A stretch of 10,987 nucleotides of DNA from JALHMQ01 sp964616395 (GTDB lineage: Bacteria > Pseudomonadota > Gammaproteobacteria > Burkholderiales > Burkholderiaceae_F), in contig CAZTUT010000093.1 of the NCBI GenBank assembly GCA_964616395.1, forward strand, positions 1-10,987. Direction: 5' to 3'. The notes beneath the pieces are model-generated. The model did no database searches, was not told the DNA's origin, and saw only the letters and a list, made by a program, of their open reading frames with translations. Position numbers and translations under genes: made by a program. Shown piece by piece: positions 1-6,243 of this stretch (positions are counted from its first letter, which is position 1; each line of letters starts with the position of its first letter).

Positions 1-1408
1 CGGCGCCGGCCTGCACGTACAGGGTCTGGTTCTTCACCACGCCGGTGCGGATGGCAATGGCCACGTCCATGTCGCCGGCAAAGCTCAGGTAGCCCACGGC
101 GCCGCCGTAGATGCCGCGCTTGACCGGCTCCAGCTCGTCGATGATCTCCATCGCGCGCACCTTGGGCGCGCCGCTGAGCGTGCCAGCCGGGAAGGTGGCG
201 CGCAGCACGTCGAGGTTGCTCATGCCCGGCTTGAGCTCGCCTTCGACATGGCTGACCAGGTGCTGCACGTGCGAATAGCGCTCGATCACCATCTGCTCGG
301 TCACGCGCACGCTGCCGGTGACCGCGATGCGGCCGATGTCGTTGCGCGCCAGATCGATCAGCATCAGGTGCTCGGCGCGCTCCTTGGGGTCGGCCATCAG
401 CTCGGCGGCCAGCACCGCGTCCTGCTCGGGCGTGCCGCCGCGCGGGCGGGTGCCGGCGATCGGCCGCAGCGCGACGATGCGGCGCGTGCCCTGCGGCGTC
501 ACGCGGTCCTCGCTGCGCACCAGGATCTCGGGGCTGCTGCCGACGATCTGGTGGTCGCCGAAATCGTAGAAGTACATGTACGGCGACGGATTCAGCGTGC
601 GCAGCGCGCGGTACAGGCTCAGCGGCGCGTCGGCGTACTGTTTGCTGATGCGCTGCCCCAGCACCACCTGCATGGCATCGCCGGCGGCGATGTACTCCTT
701 GCAGCGCTCGACCATCTTCAGATAGTCGGCCTTGGCGAACTCGCGGATCTCGGGCCGCCGCACGCTGGCGCGCGTGTGTGGCGGCTCGATGTGGCGGGCC
801 AGCCGGCCGCGCAGCTCGCGCAGCCGCTCGCGCGCGCGCTGGTAGCCCTCGGGGTGGCTGGCATCGGCGTACACGATCAGGTACGCACGGCCGGTCAGGT
901 TGTCGATGACCGCCAGTTCCTCGGTCAGCACCAGGTGGATGTCGGGCAGGCCGAGATCGTCGGCGCGCGGCCGCGCCAGCTTCTTCTCGAACAGGCGCAC
1001 CGTGTCGTAACCGAAGTAGCCAGCCAGCCCGCCGCAGAAGCGCGGCAGCCCGGGCCGCACCGCGACCTTGAAGCGCGCCAGGTAGTCCTGCACGAAGGCG
1101 AGCGGATCGCCGCGCTCGCTGGCGACCACCGCGCCATCGGTCAGCACCTCGATCCGGTGTTGATTCGGCGTGTCGCCAATGAACGCGCGCAGCGCGGTGC
1201 GCGCCGGCAGTCCGATGAACGAGTAGCGGCCGAAGCGCTCGCCGCCGACCACCGATTCAAGCAGGAACGAGTTGGCGCTGCGGGCCTGGCTGCGCGCCAG
1301 CTTCAGGTACAGCGACAGCGGCGTGTCGAGATCGGCAAAGCTCTCGGCGATCAGCGGGATACGGTTGTAGCCCTGCGCCGCGAGCGCCTTGAATTCGAGT
1401 TCGGTCAT
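1..1408 (-). CDS. trpE: anthranilate synthase component I, 3' end cut by the window
   Basis: TrpE converts chorismate to anthranilate, using ammonia supplied by TrpG, in the first committed step of tryptophan synthesis in the cytoplasm. The visible 469 codons start MTELEFKAL and include the LLES motif (residues 49-52), which forms the tryptophan feedback site in this family. The chorismate-binding domain carries NPSPYMYFY, GSSPEILVR, RPIAGTRPRG and DLARNDIGR. LSGAPK lies at about 411-416, and GGAVGY follows. The family is about 500 residues long, so roughly 30 C-terminal residues lie beyond the left edge. The start is supported by AGGTGA just upstream (1412-1417). It is the last visible gene of the rpe-ridA-gph-trpE series. 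A leader ORF and terminator-like hairpin precede it, so expression is probably attenuated by tryptophan supply. Retention of LLES suggests that feedback inhibition also operates (inference). Confidence 0.97.
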   Translation of the reverse strand, partial: MTELEFKALAAQGYNRIPLIAESFADLDTPLSLYLKLARSQARSANSFLLESVVGGERFGRYSFIGLPARTALRAFIGDTPNQHRIEVLTDGAVVASERGDPLAFVQDYLARFKVAVRPGLPRFCGGLAGYFGYDTVRLFEKKLARPRADDLGLPDIHLVLTEELAVIDNLTGRAYLIVYADASHPEGYQRARERLRELRGRLARHIEPPHTRASVRRPEIREFAKADYLKMVERCKEYIAAGDAMQVVLGQRISKQYADAPLSLYRALRTLNPSPYMYFYDFGDHQIVGSSPEILVRSEDRVTPQGTRRIVALRPIAGTRPRGGTPEQDAVLAAELMADPKERAEHLMLIDLARNDIGRIAVTGSVRVTEQMVIERYSHVQHLVSHVEGELKPGMSNLDVLRATFPAGTLSGAPKVRAMEIIDELEPVKRGIYGGAVGYLSFAGDMDVAIAIRTGVVKNQTLYVQAGA

Positions 1409-1464
1409 GGGTCACCTGCCGGGGTCCGCGGCGCGAAGTTCGGCGGCTGCGGGAAAGGACATTG

Positions 1465-1497
1465 AAACGAAAACCGGAGCTGCATCGTGGATGCAGC
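1465..1497 (-). terminator. candidate trp attenuator terminator
   Basis: On the minus strand GCTGCATC, loop CAC, GATGCAGC form a perfect 8-bp stem (1479-1497). Five bases (TCCGG) follow, then TTTTCGTTT (1465-1473). Letting TCC bulge allows two more C-G pairs, which brings the stem against the T tract. The hairpin begins 9 bases after the stop codon of the Trp-rich leader ORF and ends 70 bases before the trpE start, where an attenuator terminator belongs. The T run is interrupted by CG, so strength is uncertain. A smaller hairpin, GCGTC-GCTA-GACGC, spans the leader stop codon and could be the pause stem. I could not resolve a convincing antiterminator by eye. Confidence 0.6.
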
Positions 1498-1506
1498 GGC
1501 GCGCGT

Positions 1507-1599
1507 CTAGCGACGCCAGCACCAGGCTCCCCGCGCGTGCCAGCCCGAGGGCTTGGCCAGGCGCCGGATCAGCGGCAGGGTTTCGTCGGTGTGACTCAT
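1507..1599 (-). CDS. trpL: putative trp operon leader peptide (30 aa)
   Basis: This short ORF begins MSHTDETLPL and ends GAWCWRR, with Trp at residues 20, 26 and 28. Three Trp in the last 11 residues, two of them separated by a single codon, is far above the normal rate of about one per hundred. It lies between the gph stop (36 bases upstream) and trpE, and a terminator-like hairpin follows its stop codon. In leader-peptide attenuation, as in enterobacterial trpL, ribosomes stall at Trp codons when charged tRNA-Trp is scarce, and this prevents termination before trpE. No strong ribosome-binding site is visible ahead of its ATG, which weakens the case for translation. The Trp cluster, location and hairpin are visible; the regulatory role is inferred. 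Confidence 0.65.
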   Translation of the reverse strand: MSHTDETLPLIRRLAKPSGWHARGAWCWRR

Positions 1600-1635
1600 G
1601 GGTTGGGGTGCAGGTCGCGCGGCGCAAGAGGCGCA

Positions 1636-2328
1636 TCAACGACTGCGCAGCACCCGCGCAGCCGCGTCGACAAGCGTGGGGACTATAGCATCGACCCCCG
1701 GCTCGCCGGCCAGCGACGACACCGGTTCGCCCTCGTTGTAGCCGGTCTCCACCAGCAGCACCGGACAGCCAGCCGCGCGCGCGGCCAGCGCATCGTTGAC
1801 CGAGTCGCCGATCATCGTCACCTGCGCCGGCGACAGCGCGAGCCGCTCGCAGGCCGCCAGCAGCAGCGCCGGGTGCGGCTTCTTCTCGCGTACGTCGTCG
1901 CCAGCCACCACCGCCTCGAACCACGGCGCCAGCCCCACGCGCTCCAGCAGCGGCAGCGTGAACTCGCGCGGCTTGTTGGTCACGCAGGCCAGCCGCAATC
2001 CGGCGGCGCGCAGCGCGGCCAGCGCCTCGGGCACGCGATCGAACACGATCGCCTGCACGCCGTTGTAGCGGTGATAGTGGGCGTAGAACGCGCGCCGGCC
2101 GCGCGCGAAGTCGTCGTCGGACGCAAGGCCGTCGGAATCGTCGGTCAGCGCGCGATGCACCAGCACATCGGCGCCCTTGCCGACGAACGCGGCCACGCGC
2201 GCCTCCGGCAGCGGCGGCAGGCCGGCCTCGGCACGCATCGCATTGGCGGCCGCGGCCAGGTCGGGGGCGGTGTCCATCAGCGTGCCGTCCAGATCGATCA
2301 GCACGCCCTGCAGCGCAGGCCGACTCAT
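1636..2328 (-). CDS. gph: phosphoglycolate phosphatase (HAD family)
   Basis: Gph dephosphorylates 2-phosphoglycolate, a toxic by-product of DNA repair or of oxygenase chemistry, to glycolate. The 230-residue length fits the family. HAD motif I is DLDGT (12-16), with nucleophile D12 and acid/base D14. Motif II Thr is in VTNKP (116-120), the motif III Lys is in EKKP (148-151), and the metal-binding motif is GDSVND (174-179). The region between residues about 20 and 90 is the helical cap that sets substrate choice. Its ATG overlaps the stop codon of the upstream ridA-like gene (ATGA, 2325-2328), so translation is probably coupled. The rpe-gph-trp order is common in Betaproteobacteria, which favours Gph over other HAD phosphatases. 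The 3' end appears to carry a promoter-like element for trpE. Confidence 0.92.
   Translation of the reverse strand: MSRPALQGVLIDLDGTLMDTAPDLAAAANAMRAEAGLPPLPEARVAAFVGKGADVLVHRALTDDSDGLASDDDFARGRRAFYAHYHRYNGVQAIVFDRVPEALAALRAAGLRLACVTNKPREFTLPLLERVGLAPWFEAVVAGDDVREKKPHPALLLAACERLALSPAQVTMIGDSVNDALAARAAGCPVLLVETGYNEGEPVSSLAGEPGVDAIVPTLVDAAARVLRSR
1682..1690 (-). promoter_or_regulatory. candidate extended -10 promoter for trpL-trpE
   Basis: The minus strand reads TGCTATAGT, one mismatch from the extended -10 consensus TGnTATAAT. It lies within the last codons of gph, and transcription would start near 1675, about 75 bases before the trpL ATG. The element forces the codons GCT ATA into gph. ATA is a rare Ile codon in such GC-rich DNA, which hints at selection for the promoter sequence. 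No good -35 box is visible, but extended -10 promoters can work without one. Confidence 0.42.
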
Positions 2329-2720
2329 GGCCGGCGCGCCAGGAAGTCCACTTCGACAAGCGCGCTGCGCGCCAGCGCGGTGACGCCGATGCAGGTGCGG
2401 GCCGGCAGCCGGCCCGGCGCGAAGTAGCTGCGGTAGACGGCGTTGAACGCCGCGTAGTCGGTCTCGAAGTGCGTCAGGTAGGCACGCGCCGACAGCACGT
2501 GCGACAGGTCGAGCCCGAGCCCGCCGAGCACGATCGCCAGGTTGTCCATCACGCGCCGCGTCTGCGCCTCGATGCCGTCGGGCAGCGCGCGGCTGTCATC
2601 GTCGGGGAAGGTCGGCATCTGGCCGGTGACGAACACCCAGCCATCGACCTCGGTCGCGTGGGAGAACGGCGCCACCGGCTGCGGCGCGCCGGCGATCATG
2701 TGAAACAGCGGTTGGCTCAT
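2325..2720 (-). CDS. RidA/YjgF/YER057c/UK114 family protein
   Basis: RidA-type proteins hydrolyse reactive enamines and imines released by pyridoxal-phosphate enzymes and so protect those enzymes. This 131-residue protein has the family fold length, VTGQMP at 31-36, and the signature region PARTCIGVTALARSALVEV near the C terminus. R108 and E123 correspond to the substrate-binding Arg and catalytic Glu of archetypal RidA. The tyrosine near residue 17 of archetypal RidA appears to be replaced by Phe-Ser (PFS, 18-20), so it may belong to another subgroup without the standard activity. It sits 15 bp after rpe, with GAGGATAGGA ahead of its start, and overlaps gph by 4 bp, so it is part of the operon. 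Family assignment is firm; the substrate is unknown. Confidence 0.9.
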   Translation of the reverse strand: MSQPLFHMIAGAPQPVAPFSHATEVDGWVFVTGQMPTFPDDDSRALPDGIEAQTRRVMDNLAIVLGGLGLDLSHVLSARAYLTHFETDYAAFNAVYRSYFAPGRLPARTCIGVTALARSALVEVDFLARRP

Positions 2721-2735
2721 CGGGGTCCTATCCTC

Positions 2736-3467
2736 TCAGGCACCGCCGAACAGGCGGCGCTCGTCGTCGGCGCGAGCGCGGCGCGCTTCGACCTGTGCGT
2801 TGGCGACCGCGGCGCGCATCGCCGCGATCGTGGCCCGGTAGTCCTTGGCGCCGAAGATCGCGCTGCCGGCCACGAAGGTATCGGCGCCGGCTGCGGCAAT
2901 GCTGCCGATGTTGTCGACCTTCACGCCGCCATCGATCTCCAGCAGGATCTGCCGGCCGGTTGACTGCGTATAGCGGTCGATGCGGGCGCGCGCATCCGCC
3001 AGCTTGGGCAGCACCGCCGGAATGAATGCCTGGCCGCCAAAGCCCGGGTTCACCGACATCAGCAGCACGACGTCGATCTTGTCCATCACGTGGTCCATCC
3101 AGTCCAGCGGCGTGGCCGGGTTGAACACCAGCCCGGCACGGCAACCCTGCTCGCGGATCAGCGACAGCGTGCGATCCACGTGGCGCGAGGCCTCGGGGTG
3201 GAAGGTGATCACGTTGGCGCCAGCCTTGGCGAACATCGGCACGATGGCGTCGACCGGCTCGACCATCAGGTGCACGTCGATCGGTACCTGCACGTGCGGC
3301 CGGATCGCCTCGCACACCAGCGGGCCGATGGTCAGGTTGGGAACGTAATGGTTGTCCATCACGTCGAAGTGGATCCAGTCGGCGCCGGCGGCCACGACGT
3401 TGCGAACCTCCTCGCCGAGCCGCGCGAAGTCGGCCGACAGGATGCTCGGGGCGATGCGACAATCCAT
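2736..3467 (-). CDS. rpe: ribulose-phosphate 3-epimerase
   Basis: Rpe interconverts ribulose 5-phosphate and xylulose 5-phosphate in the pentose phosphate pathway (and the Calvin cycle where present). The 243-residue TIM barrel shows every expected motif: IAPSILSADF (5-14), IHFDVMDNHYVPN (32-44), DVHLMV (64-69), VNPGFGGQ (139-146) and LEIDGGV (176-182). The metal ligands and acid/base residues map to H33, D35, H66 and D179. About 18 C-terminal residues (from about 226, rich in Arg, Ala and Asp) extend beyond the usual 225-residue enzyme. The start has GGGAGA upstream. It is the first gene of the minus-strand series and is divergent from apaG across 65 bp, so the operon promoter should lie there. 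Confidence 0.97.
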   Translation of the reverse strand: MDCRIAPSILSADFARLGEEVRNVVAAGADWIHFDVMDNHYVPNLTIGPLVCEAIRPHVQVPIDVHLMVEPVDAIVPMFAKAGANVITFHPEASRHVDRTLSLIREQGCRAGLVFNPATPLDWMDHVMDKIDVVLLMSVNPGFGGQAFIPAVLPKLADARARIDRYTQSTGRQILLEIDGGVKVDNIGSIAAAGADTFVAGSAIFGAKDYRATIAAMRAAVANAQVEARRARADDERRLFGGA

Positions 3468-3491
3468 GTGTTCTCTCCCTGAATCAGCGCC

Positions 3492-3497
3492 ATTCTA
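3492..3497 (-). promoter_or_regulatory. weak -10 candidate for the rpe operon
   Basis: The minus strand has TAGAAT (one mismatch from TATAAT) 24 bases upstream of the rpe ATG, in the 65-bp rpe/apaG divergent gap. No convincing -35 box is found at 15-19 bp. The gap also holds the 10-bp palindrome GGGCGCGCCC (3502-3511). The promoter must lie nearby if rpe is first in the operon, but the motif alone is weak. Confidence 0.25.
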
Positions 3498-3532
3498 TGA
3501 GGGGCGCGCCCTCTCCGCAGTGAGGCCTTTCA

Positions 3533-3907
3533 ATGGCGAAGTACGAGTTCACGGTGACCGCGCAGCCGCGCTTCCTGGCCGAGCAGTCCGACCCCGAGCG
3601 CCAGCAGTACGTGTTCGCTTACACGATCACGGTGGCCAACACCGGCGAGGTGGCGGCGCGTCTGCTGTCGCGTCACTGGATCATCACCGACAGCGATGGC
3701 AAGGTCGACGAAGTGCGCGGTGACGGCGTGGTCGGCGAGCAGCCGGAATTGCAGCCGGGCGAAGCGTTCCAGTACACCAGCGGCTGCCCGCTGGCCACCC
3801 CGGTCGGCTCGATGCGCGGCAGCTACCAGTGCGTGGCCGAGGATGGCACCGCGTTCGAGGTGCCGATTCCGGAGTTCGTGCTGTCGATGCCGCGCGTGCT
3901 GCACTGA
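3533..3907 (+). CDS. apaG: ApaG protein (CorD family)
   Basis: ApaG is a small single-domain protein with an immunoglobulin/fibronectin III-like beta sandwich. Its biochemical role is not settled; mutants in enterobacteria affect cobalt and magnesium handling, and the domain also occurs in some F-box proteins. The 124-residue length is normal. The conserved core is visible: YTITVANTGEVAARLLSRHW (30-49), GVVGEQP (65-71), the hallmark block TSGCPLATPVGSMRGSY (82-98), and the C-terminal PIPEFVLSMP (111-120). It is divergent from rpe and 24 bp from the convergent small membrane protein gene. The start is the only plausible one and follows a short gap from rpe. Confidence 0.96.
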   Translation: MAKYEFTVTAQPRFLAEQSDPERQQYVFAYTITVANTGEVAARLLSRHWIITDSDGKVDEVRGDGVVGEQPELQPGEAFQYTSGCPLATPVGSMRGSYQCVAEDGTAFEVPIPEFVLSMPRVLH

Positions 3908-3931
3908 GCGGGGCAGCGGCAGCGCCTGAGG

Positions 3932-4087
3932 TCAGCGGCCGTCTGATGCGTCGTCACGCTGCTTTTCGGAAGGCGGTCCCTCGCCGGACTTGCGCTTGCC
4001 GCGACGCAGCTTGCCCCCCAGCGTCCACCAGACGATGAAGATCGCCAGCGCCAGCGCCAGCAGCATGTTCAGATATACGACCCACAT
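3932..4087 (-). CDS. small single-pass membrane protein (51 aa)
   Basis: I do not recognise a named family. The predicted protein starts MWVVYLNM and has one hydrophobic helix at about 3-22 (LLALALAIFIVWW). A basic stretch KLRRGKRKSG (26-35) follows, then a charged tail ending DDASDGR. The positive-inside rule places the tail in the cytoplasm. The same frame stays open further upstream, but that part is a proline/glycine shadow of mltA, so I chose the ATG at 4087. No ribosome-binding site is visible. A promoter-like pair, TTGTCA (4117-4122) and TAGAAT (4096-4101) with a short 15-bp spacer, would give a nearly leaderless transcript. The gene is convergent with apaG and divergent from mltA. The organised hydrophobic-basic-acidic composition supports coding, but not strongly. 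Confidence 0.5.
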   Translation of the reverse strand: MWVVYLNMLLALALAIFIVWWTLGGKLRRGKRKSGEGPPSEKQRDDASDGR

Positions 4088-4100
4088 GCGGACGGATTCT

Positions 4101-5432
4101 ATGCGCAGCCTCCGGCTGACAACGTCCGCGCGCAGCACGGGCGCGCAGCAGCCACGCGCGGGACGGCGCTTGGCACTTGGCGCCGCGCTTGCCGCCGCGG
4201 TACTGAGCGGCTGCCAGAGCGTGCCGCCGCCCCCACCACCGCCAGCACCACCGACCGCCGCGCCGCCGGCGATCAAGACGATCACCACGGCGCGCTACGA
4301 GCGCGCTGATGCGACCCGACTGCCTGCGCTGACTGACGCCGACCTGCTGGCAGCCTGGCCGGCGTGGCTGGCCTCGTGCCGCGCGTTCGAGCGATCACCC
4401 GCGCGGCGCGCGCTGTGGCAACCAGCCTGCGCCGCAGGCGCCGGCGTGCCGCGCGATGCCGCTGCGATCCGCCGCTTCTTCAACAGCCAGTTCGAGGCCT
4501 GGGCACTGCGCGCGGAGTCCCGCGAAGACCCGGCGGCCAGCAATGGCGCGGCCGCGAACGGCGCACAGCCGCGTGTGCTGAACGTGGCTGACCGCGGCCG
4601 CATCACCGGCTACTACGAGCCGTTGCTGGCCGGCAGCCGGCAACGCAGCGCGCGCTTCGCGGTGCCACTGCACCGCCGACCGGACGACCTGCTGATCGTT
4701 GATCTGGGCAGCCTGTATCCGGAGCTGGCCGGCAAGCGCGTGCGCGGCCGGCTGGTCGACTCGCCCGGCGGAAAGCGGGTTGTGCCCTACCCGTCGCGTG
4801 CCGAACTGGCTTCCGGACTGGCCGGCCATGAGCTGCTGTGGGTCGATGACGCGATCGAGGCGTTCTTCCTGCAGATCCAGGGCTCGGGACGCGTGCAGTT
4901 CGCCGATGGCTCGCAGGTCCGGGTCGGCTATGCCGACACCAACGGGCACGCGTACCGCTCGATCGGCCGCGTGCTGATCGACCGTGGCGAGCTGACCTTC
5001 GAGCAGGCGTCGATGCAGGGCATCCAGGCGTGGGCGCGCGCCAACCCGGCGCGGCTACAGGCGCTGCTCGACGAAAATCCCAGCTACATCTTCTTCCGCG
5101 AGTTGCCGCTGGGCGACCCGACCGCCGGTCCGCTGGGCGCGCTGAACGTGCCGCTCACGCCCGGCTACTCGCTGGCCGCAGATCCGCAGTTCGTGCCGCT
5201 CGGCGCGCCGGTGCTGATCGACACCGTGCATCCGTCGAACGCCACGCCGCTGCGCAGGCTGGCGCTGGCGCAGGACACCGGCGGCGCGATTCGCGGGCCG
5301 ATCCGCTTCGACTTTTTCTGGGGCTTTGGCCGCGAGGCTGGCGAGCACGCAGGCCGCCAGCGGCACGACGTGACCGCCTGGGTGCTGCTGCCAAAGGGCG
5401 TGACGCCCGAGGCAGCGCTGGCAGCGCGCTGA
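4101..5432 (+). CDS. mltA: membrane-bound lytic murein transglycosylase A
   Basis: MltA is an outer-membrane lipoprotein that cleaves the MurNAc-GlcNAc bond of peptidoglycan, leaving a 1,6-anhydro end. From the ATG at 4101 the protein has 443 residues with a lipoprotein signal: basic start, hydrophobic 24-35 and lipobox LSGC, giving lipidated C38. A run of seven prolines follows as a linker. The MltA domain shows ITGYYEP (168-174) and QIQGSGR (258-264). The C-terminal 3D domain has AQDTGGAIRGPIRFDFFWG, and its three conserved Asp appear as D392, D404 and D423, one of which is catalytic. An in-frame ATG at 4086 is possible but has no ribosome-binding site and would overlap the divergent small gene; 4101 has GGACGGA upstream. 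The frame stays open further upstream, but no better start is seen. Confidence 0.95.
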   Translation: MRSLRLTTSARSTGAQQPRAGRRLALGAALAAAVLSGCQSVPPPPPPPAPPTAAPPAIKTITTARYERADATRLPALTDADLLAAWPAWLASCRAFERSPARRALWQPACAAGAGVPRDAAAIRRFFNSQFEAWALRAESREDPAASNGAAANGAQPRVLNVADRGRITGYYEPLLAGSRQRSARFAVPLHRRPDDLLIVDLGSLYPELAGKRVRGRLVDSPGGKRVVPYPSRAELASGLAGHELLWVDDAIEAFFLQIQGSGRVQFADGSQVRVGYADTNGHAYRSIGRVLIDRGELTFEQASMQGIQAWARANPARLQALLDENPSYIFFRELPLGDPTAGPLGALNVPLTPGYSLAADPQFVPLGAPVLIDTVHPSNATPLRRLALAQDTGGAIRGPIRFDFFWGFGREAGEHAGRQRHDVTAWVLLPKGVTPEAALAAR

Positions 5433-5453
5433 GCTCAGGTCGCGCGCGCTGCC
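5420..5453. terminator. candidate bidirectional terminator between mltA and dsbC copy 1
   Basis: GGCAGCGCGC (5420-5429) and GCGCGCTGCC (5444-5453) form a perfect 10-bp inverted repeat with a 14-base loop that contains the palindrome TGAGCTCA. It overlaps the mltA stop codon and lies in the 37-bp gap between the convergent genes mltA and dsbC. A convergent terminator is expected here. There is no T run on either strand (only TTAA after it on the plus strand), so intrinsic activity is unproven. Confidence 0.42.
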
Positions 5454-5462
5454 TTAAGGAAA

Positions 5463-6129
5463 GCCGGGACTACTTCTTCGCTGCCGCGAAGCGCTGCTCG
5501 ATCGCCTCGACCGACGAGGCGCCCGGCATCCGGCTGCCGTCCTGGAAGATCAGTGTCGGCGTGCCGTTGACGCCGAGCTTGCGACCGAGTTGCAGGTTCG
5601 CTTCGAGCGGGTGCTTGCAGTCGGCCGGTGCCGGCGGGGGCGCCTTGCCTTCGAGCATCAGCGCATTCCAGGTGGCACCGCGGTCCTTCGCACACCAGAT
5701 CGCCTTGGCTTTCTCGGTGGAGTCAGGCGACAGGATCGGGTAGAGGAAGATGTACAGCGTGTAGTCGGTCAGGCCCTTCAGGTCGTTGTGCAGCTTGCGG
5801 CAGAAGCCGCAGTTCGGATCCTCGAAGGTGACGAACTGACGCGTGCCCTTGCCCACGCGGATGCGCACCGCCTGGTCGAGCGGCAGCTTGGCGTAGTCGA
5901 CCTTCATCAGATCGTCCTTGCGCGCCTGCGTGAGGTTCTGGCGGGTGCGGGTATCGATCACCGAGCCGTTGAACACGTAGTTGGCCTGGGGATCGACGTA
6001 GTAGACCTCGGCATCCACGATGATCTCGTACCAGCCGAAAGGCGTCGGCGAGACCTTGCTCGGCTTCAGGTTGAACGTCTGTTCGAGGCGGGCGCGGATC
6101 GTCTGTTCCTCAGCCGACGGTGCAGCCGC
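5463..6129 (-). repeat. dsbC direct repeat, copy 1 (identical block)
   Basis: Base by base this block matches 6519-7185 at an offset of 1056, with no difference or indel seen by eye over 667 bp. It spans the mature DsbC coding region, from just beyond the stop codon to about codon 30. Upstream of it the two copies diverge abruptly. Copies in the same orientation this close are substrates for RecA-dependent deletion and amplification. Confidence 0.93.
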
Positions 6130-6219
6130 AGGCGCGCCCTTCTTGCTGTTGGTCGCGCCCTGCGCAAACGCTAAACCGGTGGTCAGGGCCAGCACGGCGG
6201 CCAGCACGAGGTGTTTCAT
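5470..6219 (-). CDS. dsbC: thiol:disulfide interchange protein DsbC, copy 1
   Basis: DsbC is a periplasmic dimeric isomerase that reshuffles wrong disulfides and is kept reduced by DsbD. The 249-residue protein has a Sec signal peptide (MKHLVLAAVLALTTGLAFA, cut before Q20), then a low-complexity linker. The N-terminal dimerisation domain covers about 37-110. The thioredoxin domain contains CGFC (137-140), cis-Pro in GTPTL (219-223) and two further cysteines (C176, C201) that match the structural disulfide of DsbC. The start at 6219 is fixed by a strong AAGGAG 6 bases upstream and by the signal peptide. It differs from copy 2 only at residues 3 (His/Lys), 5 (Val/Leu) and 23 (Thr/Ala), so the mature proteins are nearly identical. 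It has its own unusual upstream region and is convergent with mltA. It is probably the newer copy. Confidence 0.92.
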   Translation of the reverse strand: MKHLVLAAVLALTTGLAFAQGATNSKKGAPAAAPSAEEQTIRARLEQTFNLKPSKVSPTPFGWYEIIVDAEVYYVDPQANYVFNGSVIDTRTRQNLTQARKDDLMKVDYAKLPLDQAVRIRVGKGTRQFVTFEDPNCGFCRKLHNDLKGLTDYTLYIFLYPILSPDSTEKAKAIWCAKDRGATWNALMLEGKAPPPAPADCKHPLEANLQLGRKLGVNGTPTLIFQDGSRMPGASSVEAIEQRFAAAKK

Positions 6220-6225
6220 CGGAAT

Positions 6226-6231
6226 CTCCTT
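6226..6231 (-). promoter_or_regulatory. ribosome-binding site of dsbC copy 1
   Basis: AAGGAG lies 6 bases before the ATG at 6219 on the minus strand. It fixes the start against a longer in-frame possibility beginning at 6285 that reads through a hexamer repeat. Confidence 0.85.
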
Positions 6232-6243
6232 GGGTTCGTCGGA

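Noticed and set aside
248..1465. Long plus-strand ORF of 405 codons opposite trpE
   Set aside because: It is antisense to an unmistakable TrpE, is His/Gln/Arg/Ala rich with no domain, and reflects GC-rich third positions of the real gene.
1412..2359. Minus-strand ORF of 315 codons overlapping gph in another frame
   Set aside because: Low-complexity Arg/Ala/Gly translation; gph in the other frame has all HAD motifs.
3502..3511. GGGCGCGCCC palindrome in the rpe/apaG gap as an operator
   Set aside because: A 10-bp GC-only palindrome is expected by chance in such DNA and there is no second half-site or recurrence; it is mentioned only as context.
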